64,000 nucleotides of DNA from Isoetes taiwanensis (Eukaryota > Streptophyta > Lycopodiopsida > Isoetales > Isoetaceae): NCBI GenBank assembly GCA_021234155.1, contig JAJEKV010000031.1:2821055-2885054 (forward strand). Direction: 5' to 3'. Every line of letters starts with the position of its first letter. The stretch's first letter is position 1. The position numbers and the translations under genes are program-made. The notes below the pieces were generated by a model that was not told the DNA's origin, did no database searches, and saw nothing but the letters and a program-made list of their open reading frames with translations. Shown one piece after another: positions 1 to 10,744 of this stretch.

Positions 1-424
1 TATGGACTTGGTAATCCATGCTTCTTTGTGCGATATGCCCTTCGCCTCAAAAACTATGCAAAAATTTTAAGCCAACCTAGAGTTTCAGCGGTGTATATCA
101 AAAGTCTTTCTCTGTTCATGTCTACCATGCTTCAGTCCGATGCTTCGATCCGGGCAAGTCTACATGAACTAGGGTTGGGGTCATTTACTTAAGGATTTAG
201 CGTTTGCAAAGCGTATTATGAACAATGGATGCTTATTGCTGAACGCGAACTCCTCCATAAGCTTTGTTATCTTTATTCCAATCTGCATGTGCATATCCAT
301 AGTATTTCTCTCATTATTTGGCTATAAACAAATGCAACAGACCAATTAACGCATTTTTTAGTTTATGACTTGATATTCTCCTGTTGTACAGTAATAGCAC
401 AAAGAATATGAAAAAAGTACCTTA
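1..424. other. No gene recognised left of the Helitron
   Basis: AT-rich sequence with short ORFs only. It should contain, or lie just inside, the 3' end of the minus-strand Helitron, but I could not locate a convincing terminal hairpin followed by CTRR, so the element boundary is left open. Confidence 0.4.
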
Positions 425-2115
425 TCAACAGAGGAGCTCCTTATAGACGATATTTTTGGTACGCCTCGATGTATTCTCTGGTGAGAGGAGGATAAGTGCG
501 TCTTCTCTCTTCCGCATGCGAGTAAGAGCCGTGTGTAACTGGCCATGTCCAAATACATCGGCACGCAGGTCAATGACAACGCGATCCAATGTCAGCCCCT
601 GGCAGCTATTGAAGGTGGTCGAATAGGATAAACGGAGTGGCAATTGTCATCTGTGAATGGTCCAGGGCCGGTTCTCTGGTTGATAGAAAAAGTCAATTCT
701 AGAAATTAGGTATGTACATGCATCGTCCTGGGATGCCTCGTCTAGTACTTTCACCATGACAAATTTTGCGTGCATTGACACGACCATAACTCTCGCATTT
801 TTTACCAGGCCCTTTTCCATGTCCAATCGTTTCATAATGCGGCATATGGCCCCTACTTTAAGCTTCTGTTCGTGGTTGGGTATTCCAGAATGTGTGAAGT
901 AATTAAGAAAATCTGAAGTTGCATAGGGGTGGTCATGTATGATTTCATCTTGCTCCGTGATGTGGTCGTGACTATAATACAATCTGTCATGATTAGGAAC
1001 TCTATTAAGAATGCGATCGTTGAAGCTATCAACACTCTTATTAATTGTCGACAATGTATTTCGTGTCTTGCATGAAGCTGGATTTCGCAATACGGCAGAC
1101 GGATACAAAAATTCAACGCTACGCTAGTAGTTATATTGAATATATCTAGTGAGACCGTCAACTCCTCCCAATTTTCTCCTATATGATCGACAAAATTCAT
1201 TAGTTCAGGGTCATCTACGTTACGTATCGGTTCTTCCAATCTCATCACACGAAAAGTTTGCCACACCGGCGAGGATTTTATGGATGCATTATATGCGGCA
1301 TTTCTTCCCCTTTACGACAGGTGCGACTTGTCTAAAATCTCCAGAGGCAATGAAATGTTTGCCTCCAAAGGGAAGATTGTTCCTGCACAGTCGTTGCATT
1401 AGATGATGGGCACTTTCTATGACAGCTTTATTGGCCATTGGAAATTCATCCCAGATGATGGCCCTAGTTGCAATGAGCAGGTCTGTTGCTCCAGAATCAT
1501 GTTCTATCATCGAATGAAGCCCTGCATTATTTTCTTCTACGGGGATTTGGAACAATGAGTGTGCCATTCGTCCTCCCGGGTACTGAAGACCTGATAATGT
1601 TGTCGTACCGCATGGGAGAATTATACCTTGCTTGCCTCGTATCAACAGGCATATGCAATTTAGTAGGAATGTTTTACCCCTGCCGGCCTTTCCATCGATG
1701 AACAAAGATTGGTTGCCTTCTGGGGATTCAAGCCATTCTCGAACGAAGTTGTATATCTTTTGTTGGTCATTTTTCATTATGCTCGTCATTTGCATTATCT
1801 GATCTAAGTACTGTCCATGGTCCGAAAATTTTCGCAACTCATGCATGACATCTTTTCCAAGACGAGGCTGTAGCTGGAGACCAAACGCCATGATATTGGT
1901 ATTATGTTTAGAATGTTGTTGATTAAATGAAGGGATTCATAAAAGGCGATTGTTTCTTCATTTGGGTACTCGTCTAGCATGTCGACACTCATTGCTGCTT
2001 TGAACCTGCTCCATAGTTCAATTACTGGACCTTGATCCAGCAGTACCATGGCAAAAAGAAATCGTAGTTGTTTGGGACTCAATGATAAGGAAACAGCTTC
2101 CTCCATCACTAACAT
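425..2115 (-). pseudogene. Helitron helicase domain (Pif1-like, SF1B), frameshifted
   Basis: The helicase unwinds donor DNA during Helitron replication. Visible motifs in order are Walker A GKAGRGKTF (near 1690), Walker B IWDEFPM (near 1450), GDFRQVAPVV (near 1320), the block IRNVDDPELMNFVDHIGENW (near 1200), a C-terminal block ending SRIDFFYQP (near 690) and the TTFNSCQGLTLDRV motif (near 600), where plant copies usually have NKSQGQT. The frame changes around 1890, 1280, 1100 and 645. The motifs themselves are well kept, so the breaks may be recent or partly base-calling indels. Confidence 0.88.
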
Positions 2116-3934
2116 ACCCTAACGATTTTCAGTTCATCCCATGTCCTCGCAGGGCGGTGCAGCAGGATTTGTCTCAAGTAGAATGCCTCTCCCACTCGAG
2201 GCAATAACAAACATATCCTACATATAATTGGCTGCCTTACCCTCTTCCTCACTATGTTCCTCGTGAACCCCTCCCGCTCTTGTTCCACGTGGGCTCCAAA
2301 TTCAATTCCTAATGTCGGGTTGTATATAGACAACGTGTATTGTTCATGGTATTGGATGTATGTGATGGCATCAAACTCGAGATCCAGAGGACGCAAGAAA
2401 TATCGATCTAATAGTGACCTCGTGTTCAGATGTGGCATATGTAGGGGCAAGCATTTGACGGCAGGAGACTTATTTGTTATGTCATATGACATTGTTCTCC
2501 ACGCCGCCTCTGTTGCCGATAGATAACGCGCCCTCAAGTAATCCTGTATTTCATTCCTAGGAGGTCGGCTAGCGGTTTCTTCAGATGATGCATGCCCTGA
2601 TAGTTGGCATGTGGTATTTCCTCTTTGACCATTGTTTCTTGACGAGGATTCTGCAGCCGCTTCATTTTGATTGTTTAAGGACGGTGGTATGAAAGCCGAG
2701 TGCCGTTCTTGGCTTACTTGAAAACTAGCAGTGTCGAATCCTTTGTAAATGTAACCATAAAGGTAGGAGAATACATGGACTGTCGATGCAACATCCACCA
2801 TAATGTGACAATCCAATTCATGCAGGAGGAAGGCATTGTATGGAACCACCCATACATCATCTATAGTTCTCCGTCTATATTGTACGTAACCCTTCGAATC
2901 AAGATGCGTTGCTGGGTTGACATCTTTTGGATATTTATAGCAACAAGGACTGCCAGTTGGAGAACACCTTTCGGTGTGCCTATGTATAATAAATTTTTGA
3001 ACTTGTCCTCGAAGAATGGGATCTGTAGGCAATTCAGCTGAGATCATCTCATCTATGCACTCGATTGGTATGTCGGGTTCAGTGCGCAAAACGAGATGAG
3101 CATGTGGCAATCCACGCTTTTGAAATTCTATGACTGTTATCACATATGATATGCATTGGAAGAATTTATGAAGTAGCTCCTTTAAACGTTGTAATCTTCC
3201 ATGGAAACAACGAACGACAATCACAGAAATGTCGGATGCATTTTGTCCTGGTCTTAGTCGGGCTTGGACGACCTTTTGATCTAGACAATGCTAATGCATC
3301 TGCGACTTGGACAGAGCACCATCTCTGACACCCCAAGAAGGGCGATGGTAAAATAATGTCACTCTGAGCATCGTTTTCGCGTTCAGAATAGTCCTCATCA
3401 TATTGCACTCTTCTATTCCGAAGTGATGGCGTTCTGAAGTAGTTTAATCGAGCGTCCTCTACCCTAGAATACATATCGACCAGATATTCTCCGCATAGAC
3501 GACCTAATTGAAGAAAGCGCTCCTCGTGTAGCAATCTAGTCCTGTACCACTGCAATTGTATAAGGCCATGTTCATTTCCAACCATCCAATAGTACCGTGT
3601 GGGAAGAAAAGCGGATATTGCAGCGGTTCATACATGGGATCTAGGATGTTCATGAAAGTTGGTTCTCCTTCACTCCGAACCCAAAAGCCAGCTACTCGAG
3701 GACAAATGTCTGCTGTATTACTAGCGTTTGCAATGGCTGCTATTTCGTTACTCGCAATTGCCCCTTGAATTGTAATGTATGCCGATGGTACATGCATGCT
3801 TCCCATAGTTCGAAGGTTTGGAATGAATGGGTTAACTTGATCAAGGATCGAACTGACAATAGCAATCCATTGGAATGGTACTTGCTTCCATCGAATGGTT
3901 TCCACGGGTTAAGGTTTGGCTGTAGAATTATCAA
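2109..3934 (-). pseudogene. Helitron-like N-terminal domain and Rep (HUH) nuclease
   Basis: Rep makes the single-strand nick and joins ends in rolling-circle transposition. The HUH metal site is visible as GLPHAHLVL, and the two-tyrosine motif as SYLYGYIYKGFD, both in the 2109-3224 frame. Upstream (3166-3934) three overlapping frames carry Helitron N-terminal blocks: LDPMYEPLQYPLFFPHG, the Tyr-rich segment around CYTRSAFF, and EYLVDMYSRVEDARLNYFR. The catalytic residues look intact although the coding sequence has at least three frameshifts. Confidence 0.88.
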
Positions 3935-4169
3935 ACCTTACCCGGAAAAAAGGAGGATACGAAGAGGTAATCAAAGAGGTGCACATTCCGAACACGAGTT
4001 CCAGATACCACGGAGGGCTGCACTGCATTTTGACAATCATATATCTTGATTGAAGATCAGATCTTCTTGTTATATTGTTTTATTTTGCTTGCTATTATGT
4101 TGCACGTCTAACTCCTATCCGTAGCTCCCCGTTGAGAGATCGTGCTGTAATGAATAAATATTTGAAAAA

Positions 4170-5301
4170 TTAATGGAAAATCAAAACTTTCATGGTCAGG
4201 AGATCGAACGAGGAGCCGTATGAGGTGAAAATCTCACGTACGGTTTTATGGTCTCGACCTTGTACATATCTTTCAAACTCGTCATACACATACCAATGTA
4301 TTGGGTGCCCTGATTCTGTGGTCGGCCGTATTCGATGATATGTTCGCCCTGTAATAGTCACAGATGAAGGAAAATCCAAATTTACGAATCCACCACTCAC
4401 TCCAAGCACGCAGAAGCAGAATAACCTATTCACTTTTCTTGCTAACTTAGCAAATTCTTGCACATCGTATAGGTTATTCAATGCTGTGGGTAAAGGGGGT
4501 AGGACAGGCAATAACCATTTCCCTTTATTGCAACAGAATCCATCATGCTCCACGTTGAGCAACGGGATTTGACAATATGTGCATCTTTTAATCCAAGAGC
4601 ACATAGCATATGTTCGACTGATTGCGACATTCATTTGTCGTGCACGAGATCGCCAATGTGCTGAAGCCTCCATTCTGCAGTCGAGAGATCTTACCCTTGG
4701 ATCTGACTCTTCATTCGTATTTCTCTCATTTTCTTCAGTATTTACAGGTGCACCTCCTACATAAGTGTGTTCGACATATGATCTTCCATCTAACCTTAAT
4801 CTTCCATCTGCATGACTATCATTTGTGGCAAGGGATGATATATAATTCTGTTCATCAATCAGAATTCCAATTCCTGCATTTGATGCAGATTGTTTGTGCG
4901 CGACATTTACACTGGTCATATTGGCAATAGATCTTTCGCTAAATTCAATAAATTCTTGCGGGGAGACATTTACACAAGTCATGGCATCTACTCGTCGATG
5001 TTTTCGTGCAACATCTACCAACCTCTCATGTTTTTTTTTTTTGAATTTGTGTATGCTCACATTGGTGACCTAACTCCAATTGTTCCATTGGTTGAATAGA
5101 ACGTATATTATTTATTACTTCACTTGAAACCACTTCGTCGAGCATGCATGCTTGCTCCCCTCCCTCCAATCTCATTTCCTCTTGTTTCTCACCATGAGTA
5201 GATTCATATTGCCCATAACGTTCTCTTCTTCTTTCTCGTTGCCTAATCACGTCTTCCGCACTCCTCCTTGCATAACTTAGGATCCTTTCCTTGGTTGCCA
5301 T
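4170..5301 (-). pseudogene. N-terminal region of Helitron protein with Cys-rich finger
   Basis: Two overlapping frames cover this stretch. The first is very charged (RQRERRRERYGQ). The second has a Cys-rich finger, CTYCQIPLLNVEHDGFCCNKG, followed by a Pro-rich block and the segment HRIRPTTESGHPIHWYVYDEF, all typical of the start of plant Helitron proteins. The frame runs on past the conserved part into unrelated residues below about 4265, where the opposite strand carries a structured RNA-like motif. A poly-T run at 5031-5041 coincides with the frame change between the two ORFs. Confidence 0.8.
4213..4246 (+). other. Group II intron domain V-like hairpin
   Basis: The plus strand reads GAGCCGTATGAGGTGAAAAT then CTCACGTACGGTTT. 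This fits the group II intron domain V pattern: AGC catalytic triad at the base, a GAAA tetraloop closed by a TGAGGT/ATCTCA stem, a two-base bulge and a returning ACGTACGG strand. It is antisense to the Helitron ORF and lies where that ORF stops resembling Helitron protein. An organellar intron fragment copied into the nucleus would explain it. I could not identify domain VI or a flanking organellar exon, so a chance match is possible. Confidence 0.5.
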
Positions 5302-5985
5302 GTCTCTCTAGTCTTCTTTCTCTTTCCCGGGTTGCATAGCGTTCTCTATCCCTTTCTCGTATTCTATCCCTACCCTCAAGTTCGAGAATTGTTGTCTACG
5401 AGGCATTGGATCACTACAATTCAAGGAAGGTGCAAGACACTTACCTTTTTTTTGTGTGCTTGGTTCCTCATAAAAAAGTTTGCAATGGTGTCAACGAGCA
5501 CATGTAAACCTTGCAAGGTTATGGCACACAGTTAGAGTACAAATGGCAAATAATTTATCTTTGCTCGTTCGTTTACTTAAACATCCAAAAATGCTAGTTT
5601 TCTACTGAAACGATTTTTTTTTTTCTGGGACGCTTTGAATTGAATTAAGTTAAACGGACGTGTTTTCTTTTTAGATAAGGAGATTACTGTGACAGAAGCG
5701 CAATAGCCAGATAAGTATATTTTTAGATATGTCTTTCAAGGTTTGATGGTTTGGGCAGTAAATCGAGTATCATGTGACGTTTTACTTTCTACTAACTTTA
5801 ATGATTTGCAGGTTAAGAATTTCAATGGTTTTATTGGTTTCTCTTTTTGTCCCAATAGTTGACTTTCCCTTTGCATTATGAATACAATGCCTGTTGTGCA
5901 AAAACGGTATTCATTTTCAATTTCTATAGGAATCCTAGGGGCATCATGGTGTATTCAATCATTTTTGCTAGGGTCATCCCAGGAC
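5302..5985. other. No gene recognised between Helitron and LINE
   Basis: AT-rich sequence with short ORFs in several frames and no recognisable protein. The 5' end of the Helitron and the 5' truncation point of the LINE should both fall here. Confidence 0.4.
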
Positions 5986-8250
5986 CTTCTGGCGAAGGGT
6001 TCTTAGAAAGCCAGTACAGCCCACAGGGAATATCACTCCCGAGCAGTGGAGACAATACTTGCAACAGCTATATGACCCTCAGGGTGCACATGCAGCATTA
6101 CCCTTGCAAGAAGGCCCAGTGCTGGAAATCACAGATTCGGACGTGGAACAAGGCTTGCAGCGTCTTGCCAATGGGAAAGCCCCAGACTTGGATGGTATGC
6201 GGTGCGTAATTGCTTAAGTGGGCGGGCCGTCCATAATACCGATCTTGACCGCCTTGTTCAACAAGGCATTACAGGAAGGTTTCCCGCTGCAGTGGACCAA
6301 TAGCAGAGTTGTTCCCATATATAAGGCAGGTGACCCACACTGCCCAGCCAATTATCGAACAATCATGGTCAGTTCGGTGTTTGCAAAATTGCTTTGCTGG
6401 GATTTTCGAAAGCAAAGTAATGACGGGCGGGCGGAGGCAGAGGTGCGGGCCCTCACCCGGGCATGATTCGCACCCGACTCAACCATTGACCACATCTTCA
6501 CGCTCGCGAACTCGATTGAAGACGCCAGAACCGCCAAGATCTATATTGTTGCTTTGTGGATTTTGGCGCGGCGTTTGACACCGTGCCTCGGGAAAACTAT
6601 GGGCAAGATCGCAATACCGGGGTTCCCGTAGATTTGCGAATGCGATTAATGCAAAGCTATCTGAAAAGATGCTCGGTCGGGTTGCGGCAGACAAGCCAAC
6701 CATTTGATAGCAAAGATCGGGGTTCGCCGGGGATGCCCTCTCTCCCCAACATTGTTTGGGCTTTACATTGATCAATTGGAGAGCTGGCTTTGCGATAATG
6801 GGGGTGATGGAGTTCACCTTCTCTATCGCATCATCGAGACGCTTAATATATGCCGATGATGTGGACCTCCTAGCTTACACACCAGCAGGACATGCAACGA
6901 CATCTCGATGCCCGACACATTCTACGCCAAGCGACCGATATGCGGCGTCCAACCCGCCAAGACTAAGGTGGTTTTCATATCATCTTCACGTCCACCGAGG
7001 GTCCCTCCTTCGCCATCGAGGCCAAAATGTGGAAGTTGCATCCACATACAAATATTTGGGAGTGGAGTTTCCTTCTACTATGCACCGGGACACATCCATA
7101 CGGGCTACTACAGTGACAATAGGCCGGAAGGCACTATATGCAATGCAAAACAATAGTCATAGAGCAGAGTTGTATGATTGGGCCCATCGATCCACGCCTG
7201 CTTCAAGGTCTTAGTGGAGCCTCGCCCTTTTATACGGGGGTGGAAGTGGGGCCCAGGGGCCCAAAGCTACTTGAATGACTTGGAGCAGTCCGTAAAGCCT
7301 TCTTAGTAATGCGAGCACTAGGGGTGAAGTCCACAGTCCCATATCAAATTCTACCGCGGAGACAGGATTCTTGCCTTCTTGGAGGGCTGCCCCTTGATCG
7401 CCACATTGTCTATTTTCAAAAGGTGGTCAATATGGACGATGCTCGCCTCCCCTAAACTAGCTTATATCATGGCAATGGAGCCGCGGCCAAGGCCCTTTGG
7501 AGGGAAAAGAGAGCTCAATGGTTGGCTAGATGGAATGTGCGGAGCACGAGGTGCATACATGTGCAAACAGAGGCGGATCGCCATAGCTTGAGGCAATATC
7601 TTGACGATTGCTTCCTCGGCAAGCTTTGGGATGCCAATGCCCTTGAACAGTCAAGACAAAGACACTACCGGTATACCACATAAATCCCACATTGGAACGA
7701 GGCCCGCAATGCTACCTGCGTACCCACTTGCCCATGAAAAGGCGCAGACTCATTGCCTCCATTCGCACAGGGGCACATCATCTTCGAATTGAGACAGGCG
7801 GAGATGGATTGGTGAGCCACGCCCGGGGCGTGCTCACAATGCTTTGCCAAATGGGAGTCATTGAGGATGAATCTCATACCCTTCAAAGTTGCCCAAAGAT
7901 ATGATCAAATTCGGACACGCGATATCTTTGAGTTGGTCGCCCTCGCCACCGTTACATGTGACATTGAGCACATCATCCGTACGGGTGCTGGGATCATATC
8001 TTCAGGAGGTTATGGACATGCGAGATCAGCTATGTCCTCGGGCACACACTTGACATGTATATAAACATTGATGTATACTTGTACAGTTTGACAGCATTCT
8101 TATTACTGCCACGGTTTTTCCCTCGAAAACCCTTCGAGGCGGGGTTTTTTAACCCGGACAGTAATAAGTTTGCTGCGCTCCTTATGGGTCCCATAGGCCG
8201 ATTGGCCTCAGTGGACGATAAAAAATCATTCTCATTCTCATTATTTTTAT
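5986..8250 (+). mobile_element. 5'-truncated, frameshifted LINE (non-LTR retrotransposon)
   Basis: The plus strand encodes pieces of a LINE reverse transcriptase in changing frames: DVEQGLQRLANGKAPDLDG (near 6145), the FNKALQEGFPLQW...VVPIYKAGD block (6260-6330), DFGAAFDTVPRE (6560) and the catalytic-site motif YADDVDLLAY (6850). RT-thumb and C-terminal remnants continue to about 7920. The 3' tail ends with tandem TTCTCA-type repeats at about 8228-8246, as many LINEs end in short tandem repeats. There is no endonuclease domain, so the copy is 5' truncated. A GC-rich stem around 8113-8165 may be part of the 3' UTR. Confidence 0.85.
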
Positions 8251-8368
8251 GTGATGGAAATTTTAAAATTAGGGTAGTGGCTAGGATTGTGTTTTTTTTT
8301 TGCATACGTCGTATTTCTCAGCCAACGGCAGAGATTTTCATATTAACATAATTTCTATCCTAAATCAG

Positions 8369-8589
8369 ATAAAGAGAGAAATTACTGTCATGAAGCTAGT
8401 GAGGCATCCAAATGTCGTCCGACTGCATGAGGTAACGTGGATTCATGCTTCACGTAAGTCATTTTCGACATTGATTCCCTTATTATTTAATAATTAAGGT
8501 ACCATGGTATTGGGCAGGTCCTTGCTAGTCGGAGAAAGATATATATCATCCTTGAATTTGTCACTGGCAGTGAGCTATTTGATAAAATT
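8369..8589 (+). pseudogene. CBL-interacting protein kinase (CIPK) fragment, two exons
   Basis: Two exons of a CIPK/SnRK3 Ser/Thr kinase N-lobe are preserved with their intron. Exon 8369-8431 encodes [22 protein letters not shown] (the end of helix C and strand 4). Exon 8518-8589 encodes VLASRRKIYIILEFVTGSEL plus FDKI (strand 5 and hinge). Splice sites are plausible: acceptor ...ATCAG at 8368, donor GTAACG at 8432, acceptor GGGCAG at 8517, donor GTAAGC at 8590. No other kinase exon follows, so this is a genomic gene fragment, not a gene. CIPKs relay calcium signals via CBL proteins. Confidence 0.85.
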
Positions 8590-9121
8590 GTAAGCATGAT
8601 TCTCATTCGTATTTAAAGCAGAGATGCCTCTCCAGGGCTGTAAAGCAACATGTCTAAAATGTTTTTTTTTTTTTCTTGTGAGAAATGTTTGGTGTATCTT
8701 ATAGCATGCCATGCCTTAGAATGAGTCTATGCGAGAAAATTTTCTAAGGGCCTTGACTGCCCAAATCTTTTATGTTGCACCAGAAGAAGCTGCTAAAGCT
8801 CATCAATACGAGAAATTGCCCATTTTCTGATTGGTTAGCAGATAAATATGCCACCTAAGAATATGTCCATATTACAATAATATGGCATGTCAAATGGACA
8901 TTGAACATAACCGGGATGACATGTGGACGAGTAACTGTAAACGATATCCAGAAGTAGGTAATGAAGTTAAAAGTACTGACTAGGAGTCAGTTATAATGGC
9001 ATAGTTCTTAACAAAACATTGCGTTTTAGTAACATCTAGAGGCATTGCGTTTTAGTAACATCTAGAGGTAATATGATTGCGATGTTGCTTTTGGATTGGC
9101 ACCTCAATAATAATCATGCAT
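8590..9121. other. No gene recognised between CIPK and SEC5 fragments
   Basis: Noncoding, AT-rich. A short direct repeat (GCATTGCGTTTTAGTAACAT around 9015-9065) is present. The junction between the two host gene fragments should lie here, but no terminal repeat marks it. Confidence 0.4.
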
Positions 9122-9501
9122 GGCAAATTTGTAGATATACATTCGAAGTTGCAGCAAATTGAATCAGATCCAAATGGTTCTGGCACGAGGAATCTGTATA
9201 GTGCAATCCAAGATGTGGATGGAGTAGCTAAACGAGCTTTTGGCCCCCTACTTGAGCGCCAGGTGGGTCATGCTATGTACTGTGCATTGTTTCCTTCATT
9301 TGTCTAACATGGCCTGAACTTCTATTATGTTTGTGCTCACAGGCACAAGCAGAACGAATACGTTCCGTGCAAGGAATGCCACAGTGCCTTAGGACACTCT
9401 TCAATCTTCCAAGTACAATCCGCTCAAACGTTGCAAAAGGAGAGTATGATATGGCCGTTAGAGAATATAAGAAAGCAAAGTCTATTGTTCTGCCATCGCA
9501 T
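9122..9501 (+). pseudogene. SEC5: Exocyst subunit SEC5 fragment, two exons
   Basis: Exon 9122-9262 encodes GKFVDIHSKLQQIESDPNGS and AKRAFGPLLERQ. Exon 9343-9501 encodes AQAERIRSVQGMPQCLRTLF, NLPSTIRSNVAKGEYDMAVR and EYKKAKSIVLPSH, which I recognise as the conserved N-terminal part of plant SEC5. Donor GTGGGT at 9263, acceptor CTCACAG ending 9342 and donor GTGAGT at 9502 are kept. SEC5 is an exocyst tethering-complex subunit acting in secretion. The rest of the gene is missing, so this is a captured genomic fragment, in the same orientation as the CIPK fragment upstream. Confidence 0.88.
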
Positions 9502-9783
9502 GTGAGTCAGAAATGGTTGCTAGCAGCTCATACTCAAAGGAGAATAATGTACAGGGCAGGTGGCATGCATGCATGCCTTTATCCATCGGAGGATACCAAC
9601 ATGTTTTTAGACATGTCGAATGAACACCAGCACCAATACGTCCAGCTTGCATGCAATGCATGAAGGTATATTGTCATTGGAATTAAAAAAAAATGAACTA
9701 GTCATATATAGCCCATGTAACAGATGGTATCCTATATAATTAATGGAGTTTTCTTGCTTGCAAGTTTAGAAAGGATGTTTATC

Positions 9784-9870
9784 GCAATAAGAGTCTAGTG
9801 GTTAGGCTAATGGTTGCGGGTGTGCCCCGCCCAGGCTCAAACCCCACTGGCTATTATTGGGTAGCAATAT
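9784..9870 (+). mobile_element. tRNA-derived SINE head (copy 1)
   Basis: A tRNA-like box A (GTCTAGTGGTTAGGCTA, 9792-9808) and a degenerate box B (AGGCTCAAACCCC, 9833-9845) are spaced as in RNA polymerase III promoters. A second copy with nearly the same box A lies 300 bp downstream. There is no folded tRNA, so a SINE head fits better than a tRNA gene. Confidence 0.55.
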
Positions 9871-10087
9871 GGTTTGTATTATCATTGCATGGCATGGTGG
9901 GCTGAACATGTAAGTCTTCAAATTCGGGATATTATACAACCGTGATTGTTATATTTCTAATATATGATATATATTCATATAAAACCAATAAGTACATGTA
10001 CATACATATACATATCTAGCCTCCACAATAGACGGCGTGCTACATAGTTACTATGGGATTCCCTTTGCTTACATATATAAAAGAAAT

Positions 10088-10165
10088 GCTTATCGCACTG
10101 ACAGTCTAGTGGTTAGGCTACTGGTTACGGTGTTTGGGGTCTGGGTTCGGGAACTCCTGCAAGAC
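10088..10165 (+). mobile_element. tRNA-derived SINE head (copy 2)
   Basis: The box A sequence is GTCTAGTGGTTAGGCTAC (10103-10120) and the box B-like sequence is GGGTTCGGGAACTCC (10143-10157). The start resembles copy 1 (CTTATCGCA...), which suggests the same family. It abuts the outer end of the LTR that follows. Confidence 0.55.
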
Positions 10166-10179
10166 AGCCCTCTGTGAGG

Positions 10180-10722
10180 ACCCGTGGATCAAACAGGAGA
10201 ATCCGGTAGCTGTGTCACGCGGGATTTGCAAAAGAAACAAAGGAAACGGTAAAGAGAGAGAACAAGGAAAACAATGAGAACACATGATGAGAACAAAACT
10301 CCTTGATATCAATGATGATACATGAACTCTCGCAATAGAGAGAAACAAAATGGAGACAAGACCAAAAACTCATCTAAAAACTCGAGTGCTAGCTCTACTC
10401 ATATATATAGTACAATGGCCTCTGGCCCAATATAGACACTTTGTCAGATCTCGGTGCCGACTCCTGGAAGGAGGCCTGATTTTCAAGAATGCTGGCAGTG
10501 CCTCTTGAAATGCCTGAAATCACGCTGACGCTGACGCTGACGGCCCGTCACTTGTCTGTTCTCGACCTCTTCTTTGGCGCGGGCGTGACCTTCTGCGTGG
10601 TCTGCTGCTTGGTCTTCTGCTGGGCTTTTGACGACTGACCTGGACCTGACTGTGGCTCCTTATTCTTGACTTGGTCCTCCGTGTGCATGAATAGTCCTGT
10701 ACCAGGACGTACAGGACTAACA
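10180..10722 (-). mobile_element. LTR of a copia-like element, minus orientation
   Basis: Read on the minus strand, a G-rich polypurine tract at 10723-10738 is followed by TGTTAGTCCTGTACGTCC, a typical PPT-to-3' LTR junction. The LTR starts with a small inverted repeat (GTCCTGTACGTCC / GGTACAGGAC) and has a TATA-like TATATATATGAG at about 10402. The outer end, expected to be CA, could not be placed; it may lie in or beyond the SINE-like sequence near 10100. No matching 5' LTR is present in the window. Confidence 0.6.
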
Positions 10723-10744
10723 CTCCCCCCCCACCAAACGACAC

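Larger units (their letters stand above)
425..5301 (-). mobile_element. Decayed autonomous Helitron
   Basis: On the minus strand the reading order is a charged N-terminal region with a Cys-rich finger, the Helitron-like N-terminal domain, the HUH replication initiator (Rep) domain and a Pif1-type helicase, which is the order of plant RepHel proteins. The coding sequence is broken into at least eight frames, so this copy is not functional as read. Helitrons transpose by rolling-circle replication and often carry gene fragments; several host gene fragments lie nearby but cannot be tied to this copy. Neither the TC 5' end nor the CTRR 3' end was located. Confidence 0.9.

Noticed and set aside
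425-5301. Helitron as the vehicle of the CIPK/SEC5 fragments
   Set aside because: A LINE and unrelated sequence lie between, and no Helitron end was found on the far side, so linkage is unsupported.
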